This document shows, one piece after another, positions 49,635 to 59,185 of a stretch of DNA of 62,348 nucleotides. A program made the translations under genes and the position numbers. Numbering within the stretch: position 1 is the first letter of the stretch; every line of letters starts with the position of its first letter. The stretch is from Candidatus Megaera endosymbiont of Nemacystus decipiens (GTDB lineage Bacteria; Pseudomonadota; Alphaproteobacteria; Rickettsiales; Rickettsiaceae). The notes below the pieces were generated by a model. The model made no database searches. It saw only the letters and a list, made by a program, of their open reading frames with translations, and was not told where the DNA came from. The stretch lies in assembly GCA_030036605.1 (NCBI GenBank), contig DAOTRE010000005.1, positions 27,756 through 90,103 on the forward strand. The letters are read 5' to 3'.

Positions 49635-51704
49635 TTATTTCTCTTTTTTTAATATATCATCTACAACATTCTGTGGCACTTGAGCGTAGTGATCAAATTT
49701 CATGCTATACTGCGCTCTACCCTGAGACATAGATCTCAGAGTATTCACATAACCAAACATTTCAGACAAAGGTACATGAGCAGTAATAACTTGAGCATTA
49801 GCCCTAGGCTCCATACTTTGAACCTGGCCTCTTCTACTATTTAAATCACCAATAATGTCTCCCATATAATCTTCTGGAGTTACAACCTCAACCTGCATTA
49901 TTGGCTCCAATAGCTTTGCATTAGCCTTAACCATACCTTCCCTGAATGCTGCTTTTGCTGCAATTTCAAAAGCTAATACACTAGAATCAACATCATGGAA
50001 AGCTCCATCAAGTAATGTAGCCTTAAAATCGATTACAGGGTAACCAGCGACAACACCAGAGGCCATAATGTTCTTTATTCCTTTTTCAACTCCAGGTATG
50101 AATTCTTTTGGCACTGCTCCACCAACGATTTTACTATCAAATACAAAACCACTACCAACTTCACCAGGCTCAAACTGTATTTTAACCCTAGCAAACTGGC
50201 CAGCACCGCCAGATTGTTTTTTATGAGTATAATCTACTTCTGCAATAGAGGTTATCGTTTCTCTGTAGGCCACTTCTGGCGCACCAATATTTGCTTCAAC
50301 TTTAAACTCTCTCTTCATTCTATCAATAAGAATTTCAAGATGCAGCTCACCCATTCCAGCTATGTTTGTCTGACCGCTTTCATTAGAAGAAACTCTAAAG
50401 GACGGATCTTCTGAAGCAAGCTTCGCAAGAGCCAAACTCATTTTTTCCTGGTCAGCGGTAGATTTGGGCTCAACAGCTAATTGAATAACAGGTTCCGGAA
50501 ACTCCATTCTTTCTAAAATTACTGGGCACTCAGCATCACACAATGTATCTCCAGTAGTAGTATTTTTTAAACCAGCAATGGCCACTATGTCTCCTGCAAC
50601 CGCTTCTTTTATATCTTCACGATCGTTAGCATGCATTAACAACATGCGTCCGACTCTTTCTTTTTGATTTTTTACAGTATTTAAAACAGAAGACCCCGTT
50701 TTTAATTTACCAGAATAAATTCTAGCAAAGGTTAAACTTCCAACAAATGGATCTGTCATAACCTTAAATGCCAAAGCAGAAAATTTACCTTCTACAGCAT
50801 TTTTAATTTCTATTTCTTTATCAGTCTTTGCATCAACAGCTCTAATAGCAGGAACATCAACTGGAGATGGCAAGTAATCTACAACAGCATCTAACAAAGG
50901 CTGAACTCCTTTATTTTTAAAAGCAGTACCACATAAAACAGGTACAAATTTACCAGATATAGTACCTTTTCTAATACATCTTTTTATTTCTTGCTCTGTT
51001 ATTTCTTCGCCTGATAAATATTTTTCAAACAAAGCATCATCCATTTCCACTGCAGTCTCAAGCATACTAAGTCTATATTCATCAGCTTTAGATTTTAGTT
51101 CACTAGGAATTTCATGATATTCAAAAGCGGCTCCTAAATCTCCACCCTTCCAAATAACAGCTTTCATTTTAACAAGATCAATAACTCCTTGAAAATCTTT
51201 CTCAACACCTATAGGCAACTGAACTACCAAAGGAAGAGCACCTAAACGATCAGATATCATTGAAACACATCTAAAAAAGTCTGCACCGTCTCTGTCGAGC
51301 TTATTGACAAAACACATCCTAGGAACTCCGTATTTATCAGCTTGCCTCCAAACAGTCTCAGACTGAGGCTCAACGCCAGCCACGCCATCAAAAACTGTAA
51401 CAGCACCATCCAAAACCCTTAAAGACCTTTCAACCTCAATTGTGAAATCCACGTGACCAGGAGTGTCTATGATATTAATTCTTTTATCATTCCAAAAACA
51501 TGTAGTGGCAGCAGAAGTGATAGTAATACCCCTCTCTTGCTCCTGCTCCATCCAGTCCATAGTTGCTCCACCTTCGTGAACTTCACCTATATTATGAGAT
51601 TTTCCTGTATAGTATAAAATACGCTCTGTTGTAGTAGTTTTACCAGCATCAATATGCGCGCATATACCTATATTACGCACATCTAACAAATCAACTTTTG
51701 ACAT
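49635..51704 (-). CDS. fusA: Elongation factor G
   Basis: A 689-residue translational GTPase that drives translocation. G1 [15 protein letters not shown] (about 15-29), switch [16 protein letters not shown]3 [13 protein letters not shown] and G4 NKLDRDGAD are intact, and domains II-V are present to [20 protein letters not shown]. Length is standard. It follows rpsG by 22 bp as in the str operon, but tuf does not follow. Confidence 0.98.
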   Translation of the reverse strand: MSKVDLLDVRNIGICAHIDAGKTTTTERILYYTGKSHNIGEVHEGGATMDWMEQEQERGITITSAATTCFWNDKRINIIDTPGHVDFTIEVERSLRVLDGAVTVFDGVAGVEPQSETVWRQADKYGVPRMCFVNKLDRDGADFFRCVSMISDRLGALPLVVQLPIGVEKDFQGVIDLVKMKAVIWKGGDLGAAFEYHEIPSELKSKADEYRLSMLETAVEMDDALFEKYLSGEEITEQEIKRCIRKGTISGKFVPVLCGTAFKNKGVQPLLDAVVDYLPSPVDVPAIRAVDAKTDKEIEIKNAVEGKFSALAFKVMTDPFVGSLTFARIYSGKLKTGSSVLNTVKNQKERVGRMLLMHANDREDIKEAVAGDIVAIAGLKNTTTGDTLCDAECPVILERMEFPEPVIQLAVEPKSTADQEKMSLALAKLASEDPSFRVSSNESGQTNIAGMGELHLEILIDRMKREFKVEANIGAPEVAYRETITSIAEVDYTHKKQSGGAGQFARVKIQFEPGEVGSGFVFDSKIVGGAVPKEFIPGVEKGIKNIMASGVVAGYPVIDFKATLLDGAFHDVDSSVLAFEIAAKAAFREGMVKANAKLLEPIMQVEVVTPEDYMGDIIGDLNSRRGQVQSMEPRANAQVITAHVPLSEMFGYVNTLRSMSQGRAQYSMKFDHYAQVPQNVVDDILKKEK

Positions 51705-51726
51705 CTTTAATTTTCAAACCTTTGTT

Positions 51727-52203
51727 TTATGATCTTTGAGCGAAATGAGAGAAAGCCTTATTAGACTCAGCCATCTTATGCACATCTTCTCGCTTCTTAA
51801 AAGCAGAACCACGGCTGTTAGCACCATCAAACATTTCATCGCCTAATTTATCTGTCATACTTCTACCAGAACGCTTGGTCGCCGCTTCTATAATGTATCT
51901 AGTCGCGAGTGCATAACCCCTCTTTTCATCAACGGGAGAAGGCACCTGATAATTAGTTCCGCCAACTCTAACAGACTTAACTTCAGTATAAGGCCTTACG
52001 TTATCCATACACTCGGCAAAAATCTTATTAGGATCAGCGCCATTTTTCTTTTCAATACGGCTAAAAGCACCATATACTATTTTCTCAGCCACAGATTTTT
52101 TACCATCTATCATAAGATTATTGATAAACTTAGATATCAGTACACTGTTGTACTTACTATCTGGCTTTATTACTCTTGCTACTGCTGCACGACGTCTAGA
52201 CAT
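51727..52203 (-). CDS. rpsG: 30S ribosomal protein S7
   Basis: A 158-residue S7, a primary 16S rRNA-binding protein of the 30S head. The blocks LISKFINNLMIDGKKSVAEKIVYGAF, VRVGGTNYQVPSPVD and MFDGANSRGSAFKKREDVHKMAESNKAFSHF are typical. It lies 23 bp after rpsL. Confidence 0.98.
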   Translation of the reverse strand: MSRRRAAVARVIKPDSKYNSVLISKFINNLMIDGKKSVAEKIVYGAFSRIEKKNGADPNKIFAECMDNVRPYTEVKSVRVGGTNYQVPSPVDEKRGYALATRYIIEAATKRSGRSMTDKLGDEMFDGANSRGSAFKKREDVHKMAESNKAFSHFAQRS

Positions 52204-52226
52204 TATTTAATATACCTGTTTACTAG

Positions 52227-52607
52227 TTACTTTTTTCCACCTTTCTTTGGAGCTCCATAACGTGAACGCCCCTGCTTACGATCCTTTACTCCTACAAGAT
52301 CTAATGCACCTCTAATAATATGATATTTCACACCAGGAAGATCCGGCACCCTTCTACCACTTACTAAAACAACTGAGTGCTCTTGCAGATTATGCCCTTC
52401 ACCTGGTATATAAGCGTTAACACATTTCTTATTACTTAGTCTTACTCTTGCAATCTTACGCAAAGCAGAGTTAGGTTTTTTAGGAGTTACAGCTTTTACC
52501 ACAAGACAAACACCCTTTTTAAAGGGATTTGAATCTAGTGCCGGAGAATTGCTTATCTTTCTTTTAGGCTTTCTCCCGAATCTAATAAGTTGATTAATTG
52601 TAGGCAT
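52227..52607 (-). CDS. rpsL: 30S ribosomal protein S12
   Basis: A 126-residue S12 of the decoding centre. [30 protein letters not shown] with the first streptomycin-related lysine (Lys43, counting Met) and [16 protein letters not shown] are normal. The second resistance position, Lys88 in the usual GGRVKDLPG, is proline here (GRRVPDLPG, codon 52344-52346), and the preceding glycine is arginine. It begins the minus-strand str/rif block and has a good promoter. Confidence 0.97.
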   Translation of the reverse strand: MPTINQLIRFGRKPKRKISNSPALDSNPFKKGVCLVVKAVTPKKPNSALRKIARVRLSNKKCVNAYIPGEGHNLQEHSVVLVSGRRVPDLPGVKYHIIRGALDLVGVKDRKQGRSRYGAPKKGGKK

Positions 52608-52713
52608 TTATTTCTTTCTTCTTTCATTGACCAAAATTTTACAAATGCAAAACCAAGATACCAAATCATCAAAAAACGTTGGCTATCTAACGATTACACA
52701 AAAATTTGGAGCA

Positions 52714-52742
52714 ACTATAACTAATTTTTTCTTTCATTGCAA
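52714..52742 (-). promoter_or_regulatory. Sigma-70 promoter of the str operon (rpsL)
   Basis: On the minus strand TTGCAA (52737-52742) and TATAGT (52714-52719) are exactly 17 bp apart, 107 bp before the rpsL start. Confidence 0.65.
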
Positions 52743-52820
52743 GAATTTTATCTCCATATTTGAATAACATCTCAAACGATAAACTAAAAACATATAACTA
52801 TACTTTTCAAACATATTTCT

Positions 52821-53513
52821 TTAAAACCTTTTTCTAGACATTGCGACTAGATAAAATTCGCTTGATGCTTTACGACTTGAATCAGGTTTAAAATGTTTCA
52901 CTAGCTTAAAATTCTGCTTTACTATTTCAAGCAAATCATTTTCGGCTCCACCACGGAATATTTTAACAATAAACACACCGCCAGGCTTAATAATTTTAAG
53001 AGCGAAATCTAATGCAGCCTCACACAATCCCATAGTACGTAAGTGATCCGTTTGTGCATGACCAGTAGTATTAGCTGCCATATCACTCATCACAACATCT
53101 GCCATTTCACCACATAAATGTTTTAACACAAAACTTTTTGCATCATCATCGTAGAAATCTTTTTGAGCAAAAGTGACGCCAGAAATATCATCCATTGGTA
53201 GCAAATCTATAGCCAGCAACTTATTTTTTGCATTGGAAATATCTGATTTAATAAGCCTAGCAACTACTTGAGACCAACCACCCGGCGCAGCACCTAAATC
53301 GACTACATTCTGACCTGGTTTGAAAATACCAAATTTATTATTAATCTCAATAATTTTATATGCAGCACGAGATTTGTAACCATCAGTTTTAGACCTTTGT
53401 ACATACTGATCATTCAGCTGCCTTTGTAACCACTTAGTAGAAGATATTTTCCTACGTTTAGCAGTTTTTACCTTAGTAAATCTACCACGATACCCACTTG
53501 ATTTATCTTCCAT
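52821..53513 (-). CDS. rlmE: 23S rRNA 2'-O-ribose U2552 methyltransferase
   Basis: A 230-residue FtsJ/RrmJ family methyltransferase. SSTKWLQRQLNDQYVQRSK and YKSRAAYKIIEINNKFGIF precede the SAM motif VVDLGAAPGGWSQVVA near residue 85. The catalytic K-D-K-E tetrad is represented by the Lys of YKSRAAYK, the Asp in VMSDMAAN and the Lys in FIVKIFRG. It modifies U2552 in the A loop. The first 20 residues are a basic extension. It overlaps nothing but starts only 5 bp after nusB ends. Confidence 0.93.
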   Translation of the reverse strand: MEDKSSGYRGRFTKVKTAKRRKISSTKWLQRQLNDQYVQRSKTDGYKSRAAYKIIEINNKFGIFKPGQNVVDLGAAPGGWSQVVARLIKSDISNAKNKLLAIDLLPMDDISGVTFAQKDFYDDDAKSFVLKHLCGEMADVVMSDMAANTTGHAQTDHLRTMGLCEAALDFALKIIKPGGVFIVKIFRGGAENDLLEIVKQNFKLVKHFKPDSSRKASSEFYLVAMSRKRF

Positions 53514-53518
53514 ATAAT

Positions 53519-53986
53519 TTATTTTGTACTAAATTTATCAAGAATAGAATTTACAAACCCTACTTCGTTATGGCTTAACATATCATTAGCTATATCTGTA
53601 AACTCATTAATAACAACATTGCGAGGTATCTCAGGAAAAAATTTTAATTCACAAAACGCAACTTGTAAAACTGATAAAAGCAACCTAGGCATAGTTTTCA
53701 TTTGCTCTTCATCAGATAAGTACTCCTTAATATACGAATTGATTTCACCTATGTTATTACAAGCATTTTTAACTAACTCAGACAAATAAGAATAGCTAGG
53801 CTTTATCTTAACTTGCAAACCTTTGTCAACTTCGAAATCATCTAAAATATTACTACTTTTATAAAATTCAATGACACGCATTAAAATAGGCGTTATATCA
53901 GATTTTTCTTCATTATTATATTGGTAAAGAGTTTGAATAGCAGCAATACGCGCTATAGACTTCGAATTAAGTTGTATTTTTTTCAT
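53519..53986 (-). CDS. nusB: Transcription antitermination factor NusB
   Basis: A 155-residue all-helical protein. The N-terminal ARIAAIQTLYQYN and the C-terminal PRNVVINEFTDIANDM with GFVNSILDKF are family signatures. NusB with S10 binds boxA in rRNA leader RNA and prevents early termination. It precedes rlmE and is divergent from rplU. Confidence 0.92.
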   Translation of the reverse strand: MKKIQLNSKSIARIAAIQTLYQYNNEEKSDITPILMRVIEFYKSSNILDDFEVDKGLQVKIKPSYSYLSELVKNACNNIGEINSYIKEYLSDEEQMKTMPRLLLSVLQVAFCELKFFPEIPRNVVINEFTDIANDMLSHNEVGFVNSILDKFSTK

Positions 53987-54010
53987 CCTTCGCTTTATTT
54001 ACTAGTGAAT

Positions 54011-54039
54011 ATTTTAGTATTGAGATAAGATTCTAACAA
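54011..54039 (-). promoter_or_regulatory. Candidate promoter of nusB-rlmE
   Basis: On the minus strand TTGTTA (54034-54039) and TAAAAT (54011-54016) are 17 bp apart, 24 bp before the nusB start. Confidence 0.5.
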
Positions 54040-54112
54040 ATAAAGCTTTGTGGGTAAAGCTTAAGAAATAATTACTTTAAAACTAACCTCATTAAAAGTT
54101 AGGTATTTGATA

Positions 54113-54140
54113 TTGACTTATTCTTCATTAAGTATATACT
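54113..54140 (+). promoter_or_regulatory. Promoter of rplU-rpmA
   Basis: TTGACT (54113-54118) and TATACT (54135-54140) are 16 bp apart, 40 bp before the rplU start. Both boxes are close to consensus. Confidence 0.7.
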
Positions 54141-54180
54141 TCGTGGTGATTATTTTAATATAACGTGAGAATTTGCTAGA

Positions 54181-54498
54181 ATGTTCGCAATTGTAAAAAC
54201 AGGCGGTAAGCAGTATAAGGTCAAGAAAAACAGCGTAATAGAAGTAGAGAAAATCGAAGGTCAATCTGGTGCTACTGTAAAATTAGAAGAAGTCTTAATG
54301 ATTGGCGAATCTTCAAAAGCTTCATTTATTGGCACTCCAGTAGTGAAAGGAGCAGTAGTCACTGCTGAAATCACAGGACAGTTCAGAGATGATAAGATTA
54401 TAGTATTCAAAAAGAAGCGACGTCAAAACTATCGTCGTAAAAACGGACATAGACAAAATCTAACAGAATTAAAAATATTGGATATAACAAAAAAATAA
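54181..54498 (+). CDS. rplU: 50S ribosomal protein L21
   Basis: A 105-residue L21 with the N-terminal [16 protein letters not shown] and the C-terminal signature [20 protein letters not shown]. It binds 23S rRNA near L20. Length is standard, and rpmA follows by 11 bp. Confidence 0.97.
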   Translation: MFAIVKTGGKQYKVKKNSVIEVEKIEGQSGATVKLEEVLMIGESSKASFIGTPVVKGAVVTAEITGQFRDDKIIVFKKKRRQNYRRKNGHRQNLTELKILDITKK

Positions 54499-54509
54499 GG
54501 TATTAACTC

Positions 54510-54755
54510 ATGGCAACTAAAAAAGCTGGCGGTAGTTCCAAAAATGGTCGTGATTCGGCCGGTAGAAGGTTAGGCGCAAAAAAAGGAGATGGGCAATCTG
54601 TTGTTCCAGGTAATATTATTTTTCGTCAACGTGGGACAAAAATCCATCCTGGTAAAAACGTAGGAATGGGTAAGGATCACACACTGTATGCAGTTTCAGA
54701 TGGAAAGGTACAGTTTGTATCAAAAAGAAACTTTAAACTAGTGAATGTTATATAG
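54510..54755 (+). CDS. rpmA: 50S ribosomal protein L27
   Basis: An 81-residue L27 near the peptidyl-transferase centre. It starts [20 protein letters not shown] with the flexible tail that reaches the P site and has [28 protein letters not shown]. No cleavable extension of the Firmicutes type is present. Confidence 0.97.
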   Translation: MATKKAGGSSKNGRDSAGRRLGAKKGDGQSVVPGNIIFRQRGTKIHPGKNVGMGKDHTLYAVSDGKVQFVSKRNFKLVNVI

Positions 54756-54825
54756 ACGTTTATAGCATTCATAATATTTAACTTAATAAATGAATTTTCA
54801 AACACAGTAATATAGGTAACATAAC

Positions 54826-55119
54826 ATGTCTCGCAAATGTGAATTAACTGGAGTAGCAGTACAGTTTGGTAACAATGTTTCTCACTCACAAAGAAAAACT
54901 AGAAGACGCTTTGAGCCTAATGTTAAAAACGTCACCTATAATAGTGATATTACAGGAAAAAAATACAAATTAAAAGTTGTCACAAAAGCCATTAGAACAA
55001 TCGAAAAATTAGGCGGCTTTGATTCTTATATGTTAAAAGTAAAAAATTCCGTCATTTCACATAAAGCAGAAAGAATCAAAAATGAAATCGTTAAAAAACA
55101 AAAAGGAACAGTTGCATGA
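54826..55119 (+). CDS. rpmB: 50S ribosomal protein L28
   Basis: A 97-residue L28: SRKCELTGV, GNNVSHSQRKTRRRFEPNV and the C-terminal KAIRTIEKLGGFDSYML match the alphaproteobacterial form. It overlaps rpmE by 4 bp (ATGA), suggesting coupled translation. Confidence 0.95.
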   Translation: MSRKCELTGVAVQFGNNVSHSQRKTRRRFEPNVKNVTYNSDITGKKYKLKVVTKAIRTIEKLGGFDSYMLKVKNSVISHKAERIKNEIVKKQKGTVA

Positions 55120-55343
55120 AAAAAGGTAAACACCCTGAGTATGGGGATTTAGAAATCACGGTTGGAAAAGATAAAATCTTAACTAAATCTACACTCACCG
55201 GAAAGCTTTTGATGGATGTAGATTATAGAAAATGCCCAGCATGGGATAAGTCTGCCGTAAATGTGGTAAACCAATCTAACAAAAATATTAGTGGGTTTAA
55301 CAAAAAATTTGCTGGCCTGTCTTTTGGAGCCAAGAAATCTTAA
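55116..55343 (+). CDS. rpmE: 50S ribosomal protein L31
   Basis: A 75-residue L31 of the zinc-free type: MKKGKHPEYGDLEI at the start, STLTGKLLMDVDYRKCPAWD in the middle and the C-terminal FNKKFAGLSFG that is typical of alphaproteobacterial L31. Only one cysteine is present, so the CxxC zinc ribbon of other L31 forms is absent. It ends the four-gene ribosomal protein run. Confidence 0.9.
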   Translation: MKKGKHPEYGDLEITVGKDKILTKSTLTGKLLMDVDYRKCPAWDKSAVNVVNQSNKNISGFNKKFAGLSFGAKKS

Positions 55344-55453
55344 GAATAAAACAGCAGCTTATTAGCATATAGTATTTATTGATTTAATCCTTGGCTAACC
55401 CCTAACACCCAGGGTTTTCTCTGTGTTATCGGATTATAGACCGACCACTCATA

Positions 55454-55648
55454 TAGTAATTTACAAAGAAGAGTTGCTATATTATCCTTTATAGTCACTT
55501 GCGAGCCATAGTTGATCCAGTTTGTATCATTTTTTCCTTGACTTTGAACGGGCGTCCATATATGACGATTATTATTAAGTAACATAACCTCAAAGTAATA
55601 TAACCTCAACATACGTATAGTATAGCAACTCTTCTTTGTAAATTACTA
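55454..55648 (-). mobile_element. MITE-like palindromic element, family 2, copy B
   Basis: A 195-bp element with inverted repeats of about 30 bp (left TAGTAATTTACAAAGAAGAG, right its complement) and TA at both flanks (55452-55453, 55649-55650). It is inverted relative to copy A at 3732-3933. The central 30 bp differ between copies, while the outer parts and a stretch that could encode NDTNWI are shared. It fills the 316-bp gap between rpmE and the oxidoreductase gene. Confidence 0.78.
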
Positions 55649-55659
55649 TATTACTAATG

Positions 55660-58600
55660 TTATAGATATTGTTTTTGACAAGCAAAAACATAGCCTCCCG
55701 ATGATGGATCTTGCGTAATACATTGTCCACAAATCCCTTTCATCATGCAGTACATTGATGAATATAAAGAATATATTACTGGTGTCTTACTCCCAAAAAT
55801 TACTTTTTTTTGCCTAATTATTAGATCCCTCATGCGAGGATTTGTATAGCAAATAATTTGATCTGTATCATGAATACGATATCCTTTTTTGACTAACATA
55901 ATACTATCAATAAGACCTGAGTTTACAATAATGTCTCCTTGTCTCTTTTTTAATTGTGCATTTTGCGGTATGACCCAGATGATTCGATTTGCAAATTTTT
56001 CTAAATCATTTTGATAGTAAACATTCTCCACATGAGAATAAAATGCGATTAATGTAACATCGCAATTATTTTTTCGTAAAAAATTGCCAATTGAAATAAT
56101 CAATATATTATTGAAATCATCAGCAATTAACGTTATTTTTTTACCCTTTATCAATGGAATACTCATTCCTACAGGACCCATTAAAGCAATCTCGTTTCCT
56201 ATTTTCAAATTATTGAAACAATGTTTAAAATTCCAATTATTAAACGCGCATAAAGTTATTTTTTTCTTTAATTTATCTACTTTAATACCAGTAAGCGCTA
56301 TTGGTTTTAAAATTTTTGATGGTATATCAGCGTAATTTTGTAGCTTAAAAAATTGACCAGGCCGAAAATTTTTAGCCAAATACGGCGACTCAATTGTGAT
56401 TTCTAATAATTTAGAGGATAGAGCTTTTAGAGAAACTATTTTGCTCTGTAATTCTGAAATTTTTAAAGACAAAGGTAAAGGTTTTAATTCTCTTAATACT
56501 GCATCTATTTTTTTATAACCATTTTTTGCACTTGCAAGAGCTTTAACAACGCTACCGGCATATTTTTGGTTACAATCACCAAAATAACTAATATTTTTAT
56601 CCTGTGTCTTAAATATTTCGTTCTGGATAGTATTGTTCTTAAGAAGATCAATAAATTCATTCTGCTGTGTACCAATGGCAAGTAAAACTGTTTTAGCCTC
56701 TAATTCTCTTTGATTATCAGATATTATTTTTTCAACATAGTGAAATTTATCTGCAACAATTTTTATAGCTCTAAATTCTTCTTCAAATTTGATACCAGAA
56801 GCTATAGCATGCTCTATTTCTTCATGATTTGAGCGATAAGCAGGCGATTCTTTTAGTGTTTTTCTGTAACAAATAGTTACACCACCTATTACATCCTGCA
56901 AAATTGCGAGCTTCTCTTGGTCATTTTTGGCCCCACGCAGCAATTTTCCATGGTTAATAAAATCTTTTGCCAATTCTTGAGCTAAAGGATCCAGATTTGC
57001 TAAAAAATCTGACCGCTTCTCCCATGCAGACAAAAACTTCTCCACCTGAATGGGATAATAATGCATTAATTCAACTGCACTATCGATTGCTGTTAGCCCA
57101 CATCCTATAACTACCGCAGGCATCCGAACCATCAATTTAATATTATTCTCCTTAAGGAAAGCACCTCCTTGCTGCAATGTCATCAAAAAATCAGATGCTG
57201 CCTTTACACCACGCAGAAAAAAATCGTCTGATGCAATGTATTTGGGTTTCCCAGCACCAAGGCATAAAGCTATATGATGAAAATTCATTTCAAATGCTTG
57301 TTTTACTGTAATGTTGCTCCCAAGGCGCAAACTTCCTTGTAGAGTAAAATTATTATTTCGCTCAAGTATAAGCCTTATTAGTGTCAGATTGTTTTTATTC
57401 CATCTGCTAGTAATACCATATTCTGCAACACCACCAAAACCTTGTGGCACCCTTTTTGAAAGCGGTTGCTTAATTTCAGACCAGAATTTTATAGGCTTGC
57501 CAATATCAAAAGAAAGAGGCATAATTTTTAAGCCGTCTATAGCCATCACATTATGACCAAGTCGAAGCAAATAATGAGATAAAGCAAATCCAGCAGGTCC
57601 CAACCCGGCTATAAGTATATTATAATTAGTGCCAGGCATAGGCAGTATTTGTTCTAAATTCAAAGGATTCCACTGAGTAAGTAGCAAATAGATTTCTACT
57701 CCCCAAGGCAGTGACAATACTTGCTCTAATATTCCAGATTCAATAATTGGTATATTTACAGGATCCTGTTTTTGGTATATGCAAGTTTTCATACAATCAT
57801 TACAAATCCTGTGCCCAGTTGCAGCTACCATTGGATTGTCAATGACAATCACCGCCAAAGAAGCAATTAAAAACCCTTGAGAATGGAGCAAAGCCATTTC
57901 TGAGATTCGTTGTTTAAGGGGACAACCATTTTTCTCTAGATCAACAGCTTCTTTCTTGTAATCAAAACCAGTTCTGCAAGTATCTTTGGAACGCTTATGA
58001 CAATATAAGCAATATTTTGCTTGCGGTAGCGACTCGTGAAGTGAAATTGGATTATCTCTATAATCAAACCCTAGGTAAGCTGTTTCTTTTATTCTGCTAA
58101 TCTTCCTCTTGCTTATTAAACTATCTTGACGCGCTTGAGGCAAATCAAACAATAATAGCGAGCTATTTCGGTATACCATGAAAGCACAGTATTTCGCCAT
58201 CAAATCAAGTTCTTTTTCATATCTTTGAGAGTCAAAACTCCATTTAAAATAGTGCGCCGCTATGTTTTTTTGATTAATATCACCAATCAAACCCTTCAAA
58301 ATACTAGTAGTTTTATCAAAAGAAAAGTTCTGAAGAGATTCTTCTGAATATTTTTTGATAGCCTGTCTTTGAACAAATTTACGTCTACATTCATATACAA
58401 TACTAAACTCTTTACATTGCAATTTTTGATCTTCGTTCTCAGATTCTATAGAAAATAGTTCAGCGATAAAATCATCAACATAATGACTGACTTCAAGCAA
58501 CGTATCAAAATTGTTTGAACCGGATATTTCATTGTTTGCTCTAGCTTGTATATAGTTTGCGTATAACTTAAAATCCTGTTCTGATAAATACACGAGAAAG

Positions 58601-58674
58601 GCCCGATCTAGCTTTTTCAAACCAGAAATAGACTGCAGGTCCTTAAAATTCATGTCAAACTTAAGGGATAACAT
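55660..58674 (-). CDS. Large GltD/PyrK-like flavin and iron-sulfur oxidoreductase
   Basis: A 1004-residue multidomain protein. Residues about 1-200 are unlike anything I recognise. About 215-300 form a cysteine-rich region (YCLYCHKRSKDTC, GCPLKQ, HRICNDCMKTC) like the Fe-S domain of the glutamate synthase small subunit. FAD motif ILIAGLGPAGFALS lies near 355 and the second nucleotide motif VVIGCGLTAIDSAVEL near 520. About 755-1000 resemble ferredoxin-NADP reductase/PyrK, ending with a [2Fe-2S]-type pattern CMMKGICGQC with a further Cys before the C-terminus. It probably passes electrons from NAD(P)H, but partner and product are unknown. It stands alone, before trxA. Confidence 0.75.
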   Translation of the reverse strand: MLSLKFDMNFKDLQSISGLKKLDRAFLVYLSEQDFKLYANYIQARANNEISGSNNFDTLLEVSHYVDDFIAELFSIESENEDQKLQCKEFSIVYECRRKFVQRQAIKKYSEESLQNFSFDKTTSILKGLIGDINQKNIAAHYFKWSFDSQRYEKELDLMAKYCAFMVYRNSSLLLFDLPQARQDSLISKRKISRIKETAYLGFDYRDNPISLHESLPQAKYCLYCHKRSKDTCRTGFDYKKEAVDLEKNGCPLKQRISEMALLHSQGFLIASLAVIVIDNPMVAATGHRICNDCMKTCIYQKQDPVNIPIIESGILEQVLSLPWGVEIYLLLTQWNPLNLEQILPMPGTNYNILIAGLGPAGFALSHYLLRLGHNVMAIDGLKIMPLSFDIGKPIKFWSEIKQPLSKRVPQGFGGVAEYGITSRWNKNNLTLIRLILERNNNFTLQGSLRLGSNITVKQAFEMNFHHIALCLGAGKPKYIASDDFFLRGVKAASDFLMTLQQGGAFLKENNIKLMVRMPAVVIGCGLTAIDSAVELMHYYPIQVEKFLSAWEKRSDFLANLDPLAQELAKDFINHGKLLRGAKNDQEKLAILQDVIGGVTICYRKTLKESPAYRSNHEEIEHAIASGIKFEEEFRAIKIVADKFHYVEKIISDNQRELEAKTVLLAIGTQQNEFIDLLKNNTIQNEIFKTQDKNISYFGDCNQKYAGSVVKALASAKNGYKKIDAVLRELKPLPLSLKISELQSKIVSLKALSSKLLEITIESPYLAKNFRPGQFFKLQNYADIPSKILKPIALTGIKVDKLKKKITLCAFNNWNFKHCFNNLKIGNEIALMGPVGMSIPLIKGKKITLIADDFNNILIISIGNFLRKNNCDVTLIAFYSHVENVYYQNDLEKFANRIIWVIPQNAQLKKRQGDIIVNSGLIDSIMLVKKGYRIHDTDQIICYTNPRMRDLIIRQKKVIFGSKTPVIYSLYSSMYCMMKGICGQCITQDPSSGGYVFACQKQYL

Positions 58675-58691
58675 TGAGAGTACTAAAAAGG

Positions 58692-59006
58692 TTATTTCGT
58701 AGAATTAATCCATTCTTCTACAGAATTTTTTGGTAAGGCACCTAGTTTTGTTGCAACATTTTCGCCATCCTTGTATATCATCATTGTAGGAATACTTCTT
58801 ATACCAAGCTTGGATGGTGTTGTAGTATTATCATCAATGTTCATCTTAACTATTTTTATATCTTTTCTTTCAGAACTAATCTGCTCTAAAGTGGGGGTTA
58901 ACATTTTGCATGGTCCGCACCACGGAGCCCAAAAATCTACCAAAACCAATTGGTCTGATTTTAAGACCTCATTTTCGAAATTATCATCAGTTATATCTTT
59001 TATCAT
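58692..59006 (-). CDS. trxA: Thioredoxin
   Basis: A 104-residue thioredoxin with active site WAPWCGPCKM near residue 28, the cis-proline segment IRSIPTMMIYKDG and KNSVEEWI at the end. I use the ATG at 59006, with AGGGG about 8 bp upstream, rather than the ATG six residues earlier. It supplies reducing power to ribonucleotide reductase and other enzymes. It follows the oxidoreductase gene's neighbour on the same strand, 17 bp upstream of that gene's start. Confidence 0.95.
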   Translation of the reverse strand: MIKDITDDNFENEVLKSDQLVLVDFWAPWCGPCKMLTPTLEQISSERKDIKIVKMNIDDNTTTPSKLGIRSIPTMMIYKDGENVATKLGALPKNSVEEWINSTK

Positions 59007-59083
59007 ATTTATTACCCCTGTCATTTTTTATATATAATAAAAGCCCATCTGGTTTATTATACTTCTTTGGTTATACATCTAGG

Positions 59084-59111
59084 TGTATAATTCTTATCAT
59101 AACTTCCTCAA
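59084..59111 (-). promoter_or_regulatory. Candidate promoter of trxA
   Basis: On the minus strand TTGAGG (59106-59111) and TATACA (59084-59089) are 16 bp apart, about 78 bp before the trxA start. Confidence 0.45.
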
Positions 59112-59185
59112 TAAATCTATATAGTACTTTGATTTTTTAATAAGTTTATGCAATGATAAATTACTAAACTTTTAAACAATTTGTT

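Noticed and set aside
55376..55612. 78-residue open frame on the minus strand
   Set aside because: It lies over family 2 copy B and has no ribosome-binding site or conserved domain.
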